This document shows positions 6,683 through 16,229 of a stretch of DNA of 64,000 nt, in pieces. Every line of letters starts with the position of its first letter. Position 1 is the stretch's first letter. This DNA comes from Mycolicibacterium grossiae (GTDB lineage Bacteria > Actinomycetota > Actinomycetes > Mycobacteriales > Mycobacteriaceae). Made by a program: the position numbers and the translations under genes. Location: assembly GCF_008329645.1 (NCBI RefSeq), contig NZ_CP043474.1, positions 248,001-312,000 of the forward strand, in the 5' to 3' direction. Below the pieces are notes generated by a model, which searched no databases, had not been told where the DNA came from, and worked only from the letters and a program-made list of their open reading frames with translations.

Positions 6683-7129
6683 ATGACGGACCTGCCCGGC
6701 TGGGCGCACGGCCTGGACCTGTCACCGCACCCGGAGGGTGGCTGGTTCCGCGAGACGTGGCGCAGCGACGTCACCATCGCGCCGTCGGCGCTGCCGCCCG
6801 ACTACGCCGGCCCGCGCAACGCCGGAACGGCAATCCTGTTCCTGCTCTTGGCCGGTCAGCAGTCCGCCTGGCACACGGTGCGCAGCGCCGAGCTGTGGCT
6901 GTTCCACCGCGGCAGTCCCCTGCTGCTCGAGGTCGGTGCCGAACGCGACCGCGCCGCGACGCTCGTCCTCGGCACCGACGTCGAGGCCGGCGAGCACCCG
7001 CAGGTCCTGGTACCGCCCGGGCACTGGCAGCGGGCCCGGCCCCGCGACGACGAGCCGAGCCTGGTGAGCTGCGTCGTCGTCCCCGGCTTCGACTTCGCCG
7101 ACTTCGCGCTGCACGCACCTACCGACTGA
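6683..7129 (+). CDS. Cupin protein (DUF985/Cupin_5)
   Basis: 148 residues with the hallmark HPEGGWFRETWRS (residues about 16-28), followed by cupin barrel strands including AILFLLLAG, WHTVRSAELWLFHRG and VPPGHWQRARP. The fold is a small-molecule-binding beta-barrel; the substrate is unknown and no sugar-epimerase signature is evident. The gene starts 49 bp from the divergent membrane-protein gene and overlaps the convergent BKACE gene by 11 bp at its 3' end. Confidence 0.85.
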   Translation: MTDLPGWAHGLDLSPHPEGGWFRETWRSDVTIAPSALPPDYAGPRNAGTAILFLLLAGQQSAWHTVRSAELWLFHRGSPLLLEVGAERDRAATLVLGTDVEAGEHPQVLVPPGHWQRARPRDDEPSLVSCVVVPGFDFADFALHAPTD

Positions 7130-7838
7130 GCAGCTCCACCGCCGCCGCCACCAGCGCGCCGTTGTCCGGGGCGGCCGTGCCGTCGGGCTGCAGCAGCGTG
7201 TCCTCCAAGCCGATGCGCGTCTGCACACCGCACTCGCCGGCGTGCCGCAGGAGCGGCCAACAACTCTCGTCGAGTCCGTGCAGCAGTACCGGGGCCGGCG
7301 TACCCGTCGCCCGTACCCGCGCCAGCAGGTCGTCGGCGACGGCGACGTCCTCGTGCCCTTGCAGCTCGATCAGCACCCGCATCGCGTGCTCCACCATCGC
7401 CGAATCCGCCCAGGCCGCTGCGGCTTCGGCGTGGAAGAGGCCGATCTCCACGCCGATCCCGCGGCCGTGCAGCACGTCGGCCAGCTCCGCCGCCCCGGGC
7501 TCGTGCCAGTTGACCGACGCGAAGTCCGGCAGCACCGTCCAGCCCTCGACCGCGCGGCGACGCGCTGCCGCGTCGGGCAGCGCCCAGAAGCCAGTCGTCA
7601 CGCCGAGCGGCAGACCGGGCACCGCCTCGCGCACTGCCGCCACGGCGGCGGCCACCACGTCGGGCGCCAGCGAGTCCGTGCCGTCGGTCGCCTTCGGGTG
7701 CAGGTGCACCGCCTGCGCACCCGCCCGGTGCGCCTGCAGCGCCGCCGCGGCGAGCTGCTCGGGCGTCACCGGCAGGGCCGGGTGCTCGTCGGGCGTGCGG
7801 GCGCCGTTGATGCAGGCCTTGACGTAGGGGACGGGCAT
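7119..7838 (-). CDS. BKACE-family beta-keto acid cleavage enzyme (DUF849)
   Basis: 239 residues. Family features: opening VKACINGART, the AVHLHPKATDGTDSL zinc-histidine motif (about residues 43-57), LGVTTGFW and SVNWHEPGA. BKACE enzymes condense a beta-keto acid with acetyl-CoA and cleave it to acetoacetate and a CoA ester, using zinc. At 239 residues it is shorter than typical members (about 270-300). It closes the long minus-strand run starting at echA6, although 50 bp separate it from the VOC gene upstream. Substrate not predictable. Confidence 0.8.
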   Translation of the reverse strand: MPVPYVKACINGARTPDEHPALPVTPEQLAAAALQAHRAGAQAVHLHPKATDGTDSLAPDVVAAAVAAVREAVPGLPLGVTTGFWALPDAAARRRAVEGWTVLPDFASVNWHEPGAAELADVLHGRGIGVEIGLFHAEAAAAWADSAMVEHAMRVLIELQGHEDVAVADDLLARVRATGTPAPVLLHGLDESCWPLLRHAGECGVQTRIGLEDTLLQPDGTAAPDNGALVAAAVELLSR

Positions 7839-7888
7839 GCGCCGATTGTCGCTCGCCGCGCGGTCAGCGCGCCAACCACTCCGCGCGG

Positions 7889-8656
7889 TCAGCCTGCCAG
7901 CGATGCCAGGTTGAACGCCGCGCCGGTCGGGTCGGTGGCCGCGGCCAACCGGCCGTACGGGGTGTCCTCCGCCCCGCGCACGACGGTGCCGCCGTGGCGG
8001 ACGACGACGTCGAGCGTGGCGTCGACGTCCTCGGCGCCCAGGAACGTCGTCCAGGTCGACGGGCCGTCGGGCAACACTGCTCCGTCCATGACGCCGAGCA
8101 GCGGCTCACCGGCGAAGAGGGCGTTGGTGTAGCGGAAGTCGTCGGCGTCGGCCTCGACCTTCAGCTGCCAGTCGAACACCGCACGGTAGAAGTCCAGCGC
8201 GCGGGCGTAGTCGCGGGTCGTCAGCTGGTGCCACACCGGGGCGCCGGCGTCGCCGACGACCTCGAAGCCGTGGTGGCCGGCGGGCTGCCACAGCCCGACG
8301 ACGGCGCCGGCGGGATCGCCGACCATTGCCATCCGGCCCTTGGCGGGCACGTCCATGGCGCCGCCGCACGACGCGCCGCCGTTGGCCACCACGCGTTCCA
8401 GCGCGGCGTCGACGTCGTCGACGTGCAGGTAGACCGTCCAGCCGTCGGGCATGTCCCACTGCGGGTCGTTGGGCATCAGCCCGGCCACAGGCGAGCCGCC
8501 GACGAACGCGTTGACGTAGCCGCCGTAACCGGGCCCGGGGCGCTCGAACGTCCAGCCGAACACCGCACCGTAGAACTCACTCGCGCGGTCGAGGTCGGAG
8601 GTGGTCAGGTCGATCCAGGTGGGTGCGCCGACGGGTGCGCGGTAGCCGGTGGTCAC
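7889..8656 (-). CDS. Two-domain VOC (glyoxalase-like) protein, Rv0911-like
   Basis: 255 residues made of two vicinal-oxygen-chelate domains: about 8-125 (GAPTWIDLTTSDLDRASEFY) and 133-252 (GAPVWHQLTTRDYARALDFYR). Repeated AVFGWTFE and AVFDWQLK mark the paired modules. VOC proteins are metal-dependent or ligand-binding; members of this two-domain subgroup mostly lack known substrates. The M. tuberculosis counterpart Rv0911 lies in the same order near Rv0910. Same strand as the neighbouring amidohydrolase, 76 bp downstream of it. Confidence 0.85.
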   Translation of the reverse strand: MTTGYRAPVGAPTWIDLTTSDLDRASEFYGAVFGWTFERPGPGYGGYVNAFVGGSPVAGLMPNDPQWDMPDGWTVYLHVDDVDAALERVVANGGASCGGAMDVPAKGRMAMVGDPAGAVVGLWQPAGHHGFEVVGDAGAPVWHQLTTRDYARALDFYRAVFDWQLKVEADADDFRYTNALFAGEPLLGVMDGAVLPDGPSTWTTFLGAEDVDATLDVVVRHGGTVVRGAEDTPYGRLAAATDPTGAAFNLASLAG

Positions 8657-8732
8657 GGTGTGCTCCTCGGTGGGTCGGGACGTGCGTACCCGTGTCGACC
8701 GGCGGTGTGCGCGAAACTCATCGCGCGGGGCC

Positions 8733-9617
8733 TCAGCGCGTCACGCCGAGGACCCGTAGGGCGTTCTCCTTGTAGACCAGCGGCGCGATCGCCGGATCGA
8801 GGTCGAGCGCGGCGAAATCGCGCTGCCAGCGGTCGAACTGGACGTAGGGGTGGTCGGTGCCGAACAGCGCCTTGGTGCGCAGCGGGCGGGCGAGCGCACG
8901 CACCAGTTGCGGCGGGAAGTACTTCGGCGAGTAGCCCGACAGGTCGACGTAGACGTTCGCCTTGTGAGTGGCGATCGCGATCTGCGCGTCCACCCACGGC
9001 ACCGCGGGATGCGCCATGACGATCGTCAGGCCGGGAAAGTCGGCGGCCACGTCGTCGAGCAGCATCGGGTCGCTGTAGCGCAGCTTGATGCCGTGCCCGC
9101 CGGGCATGCCGGAGCCGAGGCCGGTCTGTCCGGTGTGGAACAGCGCGGGCACGCCGGCCGCGGCGATCGCCTCGTAGATCGGGTAGTAGCGGCGGTCGTT
9201 GGGCTCGAAGGACTGCACGCTCGGGTGGAACTTGAACCCGCGCACCCCGAGCGCGAGCTGCTCGGCGACGCGGTCCGGCGCACCGTCGGCCAGCGGGTCG
9301 ACGCTGCCGAACGGGATCAGCACGTCGGCGTTGCGGGCGGCTCCCGCCACCAGGTCGGCGATCGAGTTCGGTGGGTGCCCGGTGGCCGTGGCGGCGTCGA
9401 TCGTGAACACCACCGCCGCGGCCCGCCGCGCCCGGTAGTGCTCGGCGAGGTCGTCGACGGTGGCGGCGGCCGCGTCGGTCATCCGGAAGTAGTCGCGGGT
9501 GGCGCTGACCAGCTCGTCGTCGTAGGCGTTGTGCCCGTGGCAGTCGACCTCGACGTGGGTGTGCACGTCGATCGCGACGACGGCGTCGAAGTCGACCGCG
9601 CAGGCGTACGGCGTCAC
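8733..9617 (-). CDS. Amidohydrolase-family metal-dependent hydrolase (amidohydrolase 2)
   Basis: 294 residues. Metal-binding hallmarks are IDVHTHVE (residues about 16-23), GFKFHPSVQ, FHTGQTG, IVMAHPAVPW and the terminal FGTDHPYVQ. This matches the TIM-barrel amidohydrolase-2 group (decarboxylases and hydrolases of aromatic or cyclic acids). The substrate is unknown. Its start overlaps the stop of the SRPBCC gene by 4 bp, so the genes are translationally coupled. Confidence 0.85.
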   Translation of the reverse strand: MTPYACAVDFDAVVAIDVHTHVEVDCHGHNAYDDELVSATRDYFRMTDAAAATVDDLAEHYRARRAAAVVFTIDAATATGHPPNSIADLVAGAARNADVLIPFGSVDPLADGAPDRVAEQLALGVRGFKFHPSVQSFEPNDRRYYPIYEAIAAAGVPALFHTGQTGLGSGMPGGHGIKLRYSDPMLLDDVAADFPGLTIVMAHPAVPWVDAQIAIATHKANVYVDLSGYSPKYFPPQLVRALARPLRTKALFGTDHPYVQFDRWQRDFAALDLDPAIAPLVYKENALRVLGVTR

Positions 9618-10054
9618 GCGAACGTCGACTTGAACTTCTCCAGCGACTCCTTGATGTCGCCCTTCAACCCGCCGGCCACCACCATGCCGATCGGACCGAA
9701 GAGCGCGGGGCCGCCAAGATGCACGTCGAACGTCACCACCGAACTCGACGGGTCGGTCTCCGACGGCCGGATCTTGCCCATGAGCTTCACCTTGACGCCG
9801 CCCTTGCCCTCACCGTTGAGCGTCATCGACTGCGGGGGCTTCCAGTTCACGATGGTCCACTTGATCCGGTTCGCCATGCCCATCACCTCCATGATGGACG
9901 TGATCTGGGTGCCCTTGCCGAGCGTCTCGGGCAGCTTGTCGCGCCACACCCGGTGGACGGTGAGCCACTCCTTGTACCGCGACAGGTCGGAGGCGGCTTC
10001 CCACGCCTTCTCTGGCGGCAGCGGGATCTCGACCGATTCGGAGAGCTTGGCCAT
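9614..10054 (-). CDS. SRPBCC-fold protein, Rv0910-like (proposed toxin of Rv0909-Rv0910)
   Basis: 146 residues with a START/polyketide-cyclase-like fold: SVEIPLPPEKAWEAASDLSRY at the N-terminus and a terminal amphipathic helix (LKGDIKESLEKFKSTF). The M. tuberculosis orthologue Rv0910 has been listed as the toxin partner of Rv0909; its mechanism is not established, and a ligand-binding role is an equally reasonable reading of the fold. It starts 2 bp after the Rv0909-like gene, preserving the pair. Confidence 0.8.
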   Translation of the reverse strand: MAKLSESVEIPLPPEKAWEAASDLSRYKEWLTVHRVWRDKLPETLGKGTQITSIMEVMGMANRIKWTIVNWKPPQSMTLNGEGKGGVKVKLMGKIRPSETDPSSSVVTFDVHLGGPALFGPIGMVVAGGLKGDIKESLEKFKSTFA

Positions 10055-10056
10055 GG

Positions 10057-10308
10057 CTACGACTGGGGCGGGGTGGGCGCCTGCGGCGGCTGCTGCTGCG
10101 GGGGCTGCTGGCCGACGGGCGGCTGGCCCGGCTGGCGGGCGGCCTGCTCGCGGGCGGCCTTCTTCGCGGCCTCCTGCACCTTGTCCACGGCGCCGGCGTA
10201 CTTGTTCTGCGTCTTCTTGTCGACGATGTCGCCGACCTTGTCGATCGCGGTGTCGACCTTGTCGCCGTTCTTCGCCACCAGGTCCTTCACCTTGTCCAGG
10301 AATCCCAT
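10057..10308 (-). CDS. Rv0909-like small protein, proposed antitoxin
   Basis: 83 residues. Residues 1-48 (FLDKVKDLVAKNGDKVDTA, then DKVGDIVDKKTQNKY) form the lysine/aspartate-rich antitoxin core seen in Rv0909 and many actinobacterial paralogues. The last ~25 residues are a Pro/Gln-rich tail (QPPVGQQPPQQQPPQAP), longer than I recall in M. tuberculosis (59 residues). Paired with the SRPBCC gene 2 bp downstream, and 22 bp after ctpE. Confidence 0.8.
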   Translation of the reverse strand: MGFLDKVKDLVAKNGDKVDTAIDKVGDIVDKKTQNKYAGAVDKVQEAAKKAAREQAARQPGQPPVGQQPPQQQPPQAPTPPQS

Positions 10309-10330
10309 GCGACCAGCCTATCGCCAGCGG

Positions 10331-12724
10331 TCAGTCGGCCGTCCGCCACAACCGGCGGGGTTCGCCGAGAATCCGGCCCTGAACCCACCACAGCACCTCG
10401 ATCAGCGCCGCACCGACCGCGCCGACGCCGAGCGCGATCGCGGTGGTCCGTGCATTCGACGGATCGAGGAGGAACAGGTCGCGGGCGAACGGGATGGCGA
10501 AGATGACGACGTAGGCCAGCGCCGACACCGCCACCAGCGCGACGCGCCACCACTCGTAGGGCCGCGCCACCACGGCCAGCACCCACAGCGCGCTGACGAG
10601 CAGCGTGATCAGCGCCGCGGTGGACGCCTGATTCTGCTCGACCGTCGACGCCGCCCGGCCCTGGTAGGCCAACAGGTAGGAGACGAAGGTGGCGATGCCG
10701 ACCACCGTCCCGCTGGGCAGCGCCGAGGTCATCACGCGGCGCACGAAGCCCGAACGCGCGCGCTCGTGGTTCGGCGCCAGCGACAGCACGAACGCCGGGA
10801 TGCCGATGGTGAACCACGCGGCGATCGTGACGTGGATCGGCTGGAACGGGAACGGCAGCGAATCGGTGCCGAACACCTTCGACGCGAGACCCGCCAGCCC
10901 GACCGCGACGGCCAGCAGCACCGAGTACACGGTCTTGGTGAGGAACAGGTTGGAGACCCGTTCGATGTTGCCGATCACCCGTCGGCCCTCGGCGACGACG
11001 TAGGGCAGGGTGGCGAACCTGTTGTCCAGCAAGACGATCTGCGCGACGGCGCGCGACGCCGAGGACCCCGAGCCCATCGCGACGCCGATGTCGGCGTCCT
11101 TCAGCGCGAGCACGTCGTTCACGCCGTCGCCCGTCATGGCCACGGTGTGCCCGCGCGACTGCAGGGCGTGCACCATGGCCCGCTTCTGGTCCGGGCGCAC
11201 CCGGCCGAACGTGGTGCACTCCTCCAGCGCGGCGGCGAGGCGGTCGGGCTCCTCGGGCAGCGTGCGCGCGTCCCTCGTCTCGCCGTGCAGGCCGAGCGTT
11301 CCCGCCACCGCACCGACCGACACCGCGTTGTCGCCGCTGATCACCTTGACGGTCACCTTCTGCGCGGCGAAGTAGTCCAGGGTGTCGCGGGCGTCGGGCC
11401 GGACGCGTTGCTCGAGCACCACCAGGGCCACCGGCGTCACCCGGCCCGGCGCGTCGGGCGCGTCGACGGAGCGGTCGGTGGCGCCGAGCAGCAGCACGCG
11501 CAGGCCCCGGGCACCGATCCGCTCGGCCAGCTCGGCCTGCTCGGACGACGGGTCGAGCAGCACGTCGGGCGCGCCGATGACCCAGTTGCCGTGCTCGCCG
11601 TAGGACGTGCCGCTCCACTTGGTGGCGGACTTGAACGGGGCGACGGCGGTGGCCGTCCAGCCCGGCGGATCGGCGTAGGCCTCGGCGATCGCCTGCATGC
11701 TCGCGTTGGGCCGGGCGTCGTCGGCGGCGAGCTGGGCCAGCACGTCGGCCACCCGGCCGTCGGCGCCCGAGGGATCCAGCGGCTGGGTCTCGGCGAGTCG
11801 CATGCCGTTCTCGGTGAGGGTGCCGGTCTTGTCCGCGCACACGACGTCGACGCGGGCCAGGCCCTCGATCGCCGGCAACTCCTGCACCAGGCACTGGCGC
11901 CGGCCGAGCCGCACCACCCCGACCGCGAACGCGATCGACGTCATGAGGACCAGGCCCTCGGGCACCATCGGCACCAGCGCGCCGACCATCCGCAGCACCG
12001 ACTGCCGCCACCCCGCATCGGTGGTGAACAGCTGGGTGTAGATGACGAGCAGACCCGCCGGCACCAACAGGTAGGTGATGAAGCGCAGGATCTCGTTGAT
12101 GCCGGTCCGCAGCTCCGAACGCACCAGCGTGAACTTGCTGGCCTCCTCGGCGAGCTTCGCCGCGTAGGCCTCGCGACCGACCTTCGTCGCGCGGTAGGCG
12201 CCACTGCCGGCCACCACGAAGCTGCCCGACATCACCGCGTCGCCGATGCCCTTGACGATCGGGTCCGCCTCGCCGGTGAGCAGCGACTCGTCGACCTCGA
12301 GGTTGGTGGCCTCGAGCACCTCGCCGTCGACGACGATCTGGTCACCCGGGCCGAGTTCGATGACGTCGTCGAGCACCACCTCGTCGGGCGGGCGTTCGGC
12401 CGTACCGGAGCGGCGGCGCACCGTGGGGCGCGCCTGCCCGACGATCGCGAGGTCGTCGAGCGTCTTCTTGGCGCGTAGCTCCTGGATGATGCCGATCGCG
12501 CTGTTGGCGACGATCAGCAGCCCGAAGAGCCCGTTGATCAGCGAGCCCGTCGCCACCACGATGCAGAACAGCACGCCGAGGATGGCGTTGATGCGCGTGA
12601 GGACGTTGGCGCGCACGATCTCGCCGACGCTGCGGGCGGCGCGGGCCGGGACGTCGTTGGTCTTGCCCTCGGCGACCCGCTGGGCGACCTCGGCGTCCGA
12701 GAGTCCCTCGGTGGCGTCAGGCAC
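10331..12724 (-). CDS. ctpE: P-type ATPase CtpE (calcium transporter)
   Basis: With the GTG start at 12724 the protein is 797 residues, the same length as I recall for M. tuberculosis CtpE. P-type landmarks: LTGEAD actuator loop, phosphorylation motif DKTGTLTEN (Asp near residue 298), MTGDGVND hinge, about ten membrane helices and PMVPEG in the transport helix. CtpE has been reported as a calcium importer needed for cell-surface integrity in mycobacteria. The longer frame (to 12778) would run into the Rv0907-like gene; the chosen start overlaps that gene's stop by 8 bp, indicating coupling. Confidence 0.92.
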   Translation of the reverse strand: MPDATEGLSDAEVAQRVAEGKTNDVPARAARSVGEIVRANVLTRINAILGVLFCIVVATGSLINGLFGLLIVANSAIGIIQELRAKKTLDDLAIVGQARPTVRRRSGTAERPPDEVVLDDVIELGPGDQIVVDGEVLEATNLEVDESLLTGEADPIVKGIGDAVMSGSFVVAGSGAYRATKVGREAYAAKLAEEASKFTLVRSELRTGINEILRFITYLLVPAGLLVIYTQLFTTDAGWRQSVLRMVGALVPMVPEGLVLMTSIAFAVGVVRLGRRQCLVQELPAIEGLARVDVVCADKTGTLTENGMRLAETQPLDPSGADGRVADVLAQLAADDARPNASMQAIAEAYADPPGWTATAVAPFKSATKWSGTSYGEHGNWVIGAPDVLLDPSSEQAELAERIGARGLRVLLLGATDRSVDAPDAPGRVTPVALVVLEQRVRPDARDTLDYFAAQKVTVKVISGDNAVSVGAVAGTLGLHGETRDARTLPEEPDRLAAALEECTTFGRVRPDQKRAMVHALQSRGHTVAMTGDGVNDVLALKDADIGVAMGSGSSASRAVAQIVLLDNRFATLPYVVAEGRRVIGNIERVSNLFLTKTVYSVLLAVAVGLAGLASKVFGTDSLPFPFQPIHVTIAAWFTIGIPAFVLSLAPNHERARSGFVRRVMTSALPSGTVVGIATFVSYLLAYQGRAASTVEQNQASTAALITLLVSALWVLAVVARPYEWWRVALVAVSALAYVVIFAIPFARDLFLLDPSNARTTAIALGVGAVGAALIEVLWWVQGRILGEPRRLWRTAD

Positions 12725-14342
12725 GGGTGAAGACCCCGAGGCCGTCCTCGTTCCAGTACTCGAGCGTGAGCGTGTCACCGTCGAACGTCGCCGACGTCAC
12801 GGTGCCCGGGTTCGAATTCTCCGCGACGAAGCTCACGGAGAACACGTTGCCGTCCCAGTGCTTCAACGGCACCGTGAACGTCGGCCCCAACGCGAGTTGC
12901 AGACCGCCGTCGACCTCGGTGATCCTGGCCGGGCCGTACAACGGGTTGGCGTAGTCGCCCACGTACGACGACAGCGGCGCGGGCGGTGCGGGCGTGGCCG
13001 GCGGCTGCTTGCCGGCCAGCGATCCGGTCGGCGTCTCCATCTGCAGGAACGCGTCGTGATAGGCCGACCACCAGTCGTCGCGGACCTTGCCGTACTGCAC
13101 GAGGTCGGCGAATTCGGCCGTCAGCGTCTCGGGCGCCCCCGACGGCGTCGCGTTCGTGAGCGCGACGATCGCGACGTCGGCGGCCGGCAGGAACAGGACG
13201 TTGGTGGCAGCCCCGAGTTCGAAGGCTCCGGAATGGCTGAACTGCTGGCGACCGGTCGACGTCGTGCTGACGTCGAACCCGTAGCCGTAGAAGCCCGAGC
13301 GCATGGCCGGCTCGGTGCCACGATTCGTGACCATCTGCGGTGTCACTGCCGGCAGGAGCGCCGCTGGGTCGACGATCTGCTTGCCTTGGTAGGAGCCGTT
13401 GCCGAGGACCATCGCCATCCAGTGCGTCATGTCGTCGACCGAGCTGCTCGCCCCGCCCGCCGGCGACTGGGCCTGTGCGTCGCGCACGTAATCCGGCGCA
13501 TAGCGGTCGCCGAGATGGATGTGCCCGATGGCCCGGTTGGGGCGACTCTCGTACGCGTCGAACCGGGAACTCGTCGAGGTCATGCCGAGCGGGCCGTAGA
13601 GCACCTCCTGGCTGAGGTCCTCCCAGGACTTGCCGGCTCCGGCGGCAGCCGCCTCTGCGCCGGTCGTGAAACCGAAATTGGTGTAGGCGTACGACGTTCG
13701 GAACGGATCCAGCGGATAGTCGCGCAGCTTGTCCAGGATGTACGGCCGGTCGTAGCCGAGTTCCTCGAGGAGGTCGCCGGCATGATCGGGCAGGCCGGAG
13801 CGGTGCGCGAGCATGTCGCCGACCGTGACCATCCGGGTGACGGCGGGATCGGCGAGCGCGAAGCGCGGCAGCTTCTCCGTGATGGGGGTGTCCCAGCTGA
13901 GTGCCCGTTGGCCGACCTGGTGGGCGACCACCGTGGCGGTCAGCGACTTCGACACCGACGCCAGCTGGAAGACGGTGTCGGGGTCGACGCGATTCGCCGG
14001 ATCGTCCGCGGGCCTGCGGTTGTCCTTGACGCCGAAACCCTTCGCGTAAACCGTCTTTCCGCCGTGCACGACCGCGACCGCCATGCCGGGCAGACCCGAC
14101 TTCCGCATGACGTCATCGGCCAGGCCATCGATCTTCGCCACGGCGTTCTCGACGGCGTCGTCGGGCAACGGCATCGCCGCGACCAACGGCGGGGGCACGT
14201 CGGAGGTCGAGGACGGCGCGGGTGACGTCGGCGAGGCCGACGTCGCGGACGACGAGGAGTCTCTCGTCGAGCCGCATCCGGTGAGGAGTGCCAGGACCGC
14301 GACGGGCACGACGAACCGGCGGATCAAGATCGCGAAGCGCAC
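12717..14342 (-). CDS. Lipoprotein beta-lactamase/penicillin-binding-like hydrolase, Rv0907-like
   Basis: 541 residues. A lipobox (LLTGC, Cys23) follows a short hydrophobic signal, so the protein is probably lipid-anchored outside the membrane. A Ser/Thr-rich linker leads to a class C beta-lactamase fold with SVSK (nucleophile Ser near 128), YAYTN (Y-x-N type motif) and FSHSG. A beta-barrel domain follows residues ~430 onward. Likely a serine esterase, peptidase or carboxypeptidase on the envelope. Upstream of and overlapping ctpE by 8 bp, as in the M. tuberculosis order. Confidence 0.87.
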   Translation of the reverse strand: MRFAILIRRFVVPVAVLALLTGCGSTRDSSSSATSASPTSPAPSSTSDVPPPLVAAMPLPDDAVENAVAKIDGLADDVMRKSGLPGMAVAVVHGGKTVYAKGFGVKDNRRPADDPANRVDPDTVFQLASVSKSLTATVVAHQVGQRALSWDTPITEKLPRFALADPAVTRMVTVGDMLAHRSGLPDHAGDLLEELGYDRPYILDKLRDYPLDPFRTSYAYTNFGFTTGAEAAAAGAGKSWEDLSQEVLYGPLGMTSTSSRFDAYESRPNRAIGHIHLGDRYAPDYVRDAQAQSPAGGASSSVDDMTHWMAMVLGNGSYQGKQIVDPAALLPAVTPQMVTNRGTEPAMRSGFYGYGFDVSTTSTGRQQFSHSGAFELGAATNVLFLPAADVAIVALTNATPSGAPETLTAEFADLVQYGKVRDDWWSAYHDAFLQMETPTGSLAGKQPPATPAPPAPLSSYVGDYANPLYGPARITEVDGGLQLALGPTFTVPLKHWDGNVFSVSFVAENSNPGTVTSATFDGDTLTLEYWNEDGLGVFTRA

Positions 14343-14359
14343 ACGTGCACGCTATCGGG

Positions 14360-15469
14360 TCACTGCCGCCACCACGCGTCCAATGACGCGTCCGTCACCC
14401 GTTCGACGCGTTCCCCGGGCCGCGGCGTCGCGATCGGGACGCTCTCACCGGCAGCTGCGGTGACCAGTCGCTCGACCGGTTCGGACCACGGGTGCGGCGC
14501 CAGGCGGAACGTCGCCCAGTGGATCGGCACCAGCAGGCCGTCGTCGGTGACGTCGCGGTGCGCGCGGACGGCCTCCTCCGGGTTCATGTGGATGTCTGGC
14601 CAGCCCGGGTGGTAGGCGCCGATGGGCATCAGCGTGAGGTCGAACGGACCGTGCTCGGCGCCGATGTCGGCGAAGATGCGGCCGTAACCGGTGTCGCCGC
14701 CGAAGAATGCGCGGTGCCGCGGGCCCTTGATGGCCCACGACGCCCACAGCGTCACGTCGCGGTTGACGAAGCGGCCCGAGAAGTGCCGTGCCGGCGTGCA
14801 GACCAGCGTCAGATCGTCGAGCGTCGCGCTCTCGTTCCAGTCGAGTTCGACGATGCGATGGGCGGGGACGTGCCAGGTGCGCAGATGCGCGCCGATGCCG
14901 AGCGGCACGTAGAACTTGGCGCGCTGGGTGCGCACCAGCCGCTTGACGGTGTCGACGTCGAGGTGGTCGTAGTGGTCGTGGCTGATGACGATGGCGTCGA
15001 CGGCGGGCAGCGCCTCGATCGGGGCGGGCACCGGGTGCAGCCGGTGCGGCCCGACCGCGCGCGACGGCGAGCACCGGTCGCTCCAAATCGGATCGGCGAG
15101 GATGCGATAGCCGTCCACCTCGATGACGGCCGACGAGTGGCCGAACCACGTCGCGGCGAGGTCGGCGGCGGGGACGCCCGTCGTGGGCGTGACGAGCGGG
15201 ACGTCGAACGGGGGCCGCTGTTCGTCGCCGTTGCCGAGCACGTCGCGCAGCAGGATGAACTGCTCCTGGCGGCTGAGGCTGGTCTCCGAGGCGGGCTCGA
15301 GGTTGACGAAGACGCCGTCGTGGAAGTGCGGTGACCGCTTGGCCACCGCGCCGATCTCCACGGGCGAGGCGCCCAGCGCGGACGGCGCTCCCTGCAGCGC
15401 CCGCAGCGCCCAGCCGCCGCCGACGATCGCCGCCGTGCCGCCGATGAGCCGGACCGCCTCGCCGAGCAT
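14360..15469 (-). CDS. Metallo-beta-lactamase-fold hydrolase, Rv0906-like
   Basis: 369 residues from ATG 15469. The HxHxDH zinc motif appears as SHDHYDHLD, with later ligands in CTPARHFSGR, FFGGDTGYG and PIHWATF; the overall pattern resembles NAPE-PLD/UlaG-type phosphodiesterases. An N-terminal hydrophobic stretch (LIGGTAAIVGGGWALRAL) may anchor it. Its start shares one base with the echA6 stop (TGATG), implying reinitiation. The M. tuberculosis homologue is described as envelope-associated, but the substrate is not established. Confidence 0.88.
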   Translation of the reverse strand: MLGEAVRLIGGTAAIVGGGWALRALQGAPSALGASPVEIGAVAKRSPHFHDGVFVNLEPASETSLSRQEQFILLRDVLGNGDEQRPPFDVPLVTPTTGVPAADLAATWFGHSSAVIEVDGYRILADPIWSDRCSPSRAVGPHRLHPVPAPIEALPAVDAIVISHDHYDHLDVDTVKRLVRTQRAKFYVPLGIGAHLRTWHVPAHRIVELDWNESATLDDLTLVCTPARHFSGRFVNRDVTLWASWAIKGPRHRAFFGGDTGYGRIFADIGAEHGPFDLTLMPIGAYHPGWPDIHMNPEEAVRAHRDVTDDGLLVPIHWATFRLAPHPWSEPVERLVTAAAGESVPIATPRPGERVERVTDASLDAWWRQ

Positions 15470-16203
15470 CAGGCGCCCTTGAAATTCGGCGGCCGCTTCT
15501 CGATGCGGGCCACCTGCGCCTCGATGATGTCCTGGCTGGACCACGCCCGGTCGAACAGTTCCTGGTGGGCGGGCCACGGGTCCTCGTAGGCACCGTCGTC
15601 GTTGAGCACCCGCTTGGCGTGCTGCAGGGCCAGCGGCGCGAAGCCGGCGATCTCCTGCGCCCAGGCCTGGGCGTCGGCGAGCGTGCCGATGCGGTTGGCC
15701 ATGCCGGTGTGCAGCGCGGCCTCGGCCGTGAGCCGCTCGGCCGCCAGCAGCATGCCGCGGGCCCGGCCCGCACCGACCAGCGACGTCAGCCGCCGGATGC
15801 TCCAGTTGTCCAGCGCGATACCGTATTTCGCGACCGGGAACTGGAAGTAGGCCTCCGGCGCGACGACCCGCAGGTCGCAGATCATCGACAGGATGACCCC
15901 GGCGCCGATCGCGGGGCCGTTGATGGCGCCGATGACGGGGAAGGGCGCCTGGTCGATCGCGATGTTGAGGGCCTTGGCCTTGTCGGGCAGCTCGTCGGCG
16001 ACGCCCTGCCCGCCGGAGAGGTCGGCACCCGAGGAGAAGACGTGCCCGCCGCCGGTGAGCACCACCGCGCGGACGTCCTGGGTGGCGGCCTTCTCGATGG
16101 TCTCGCGCAGGCCGTCGACCAGCTCGGCGTTGAGTGCGTTGCGTCGTTCGGGCCGCTGCATCTCCAGGGTGAGCACGGCACCGTCACGGGTCTCGCCAAT
16201 CAT
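15469..16203 (-). CDS. echA6: Enoyl-CoA hydratase-like protein EchA6
   Basis: 244 residues of crotonase fold: [12 protein letters not shown], the oxyanion-hole regions [10 protein letters not shown] and INGPAIGAG. Order with accD3, Rv0906 and Rv0907 identifies the EchA6 orthologue. In M. tuberculosis EchA6 is essential, binds long-chain acyl-CoA without being an efficient hydratase, and feeds FAS-II for mycolic acids; it is the target of tetrahydropyrazo-pyrimidine compounds. First gene of the minus-strand run that continues through ctpE. The start lies 10 nt from a symmetric -10 element shared with accD3. Confidence 0.92.
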   Translation of the reverse strand: MIGETRDGAVLTLEMQRPERRNALNAELVDGLRETIEKAATQDVRAVVLTGGGHVFSSGADLSGGQGVADELPDKAKALNIAIDQAPFPVIGAINGPAIGAGVILSMICDLRVVAPEAYFQFPVAKYGIALDNWSIRRLTSLVGAGRARGMLLAAERLTAEAALHTGMANRIGTLADAQAWAQEIAGFAPLALQHAKRVLNDDGAYEDPWPAHQELFDRAWSSQDIIEAQVARIEKRPPNFKGA

Positions 16204-16213
16204 GCCGCCAGCC

Positions 16214-16219
16214 TATATA
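16214..16219. promoter_or_regulatory. Symmetric -10 element TATATA between echA6 and accD3
   Basis: The 26-bp gap between two divergent start codons holds only one AT-rich element, the palindrome TATATA. Exactly 10 bases separate it from the accD3 GTG (16230) and from the echA6 ATG (16203). The geometry suggests a bidirectional promoter with leaderless or nearly leaderless mRNAs on both sides. Confidence 0.6.
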
Positions 16220-16229
16220 GCCTGCTGGT

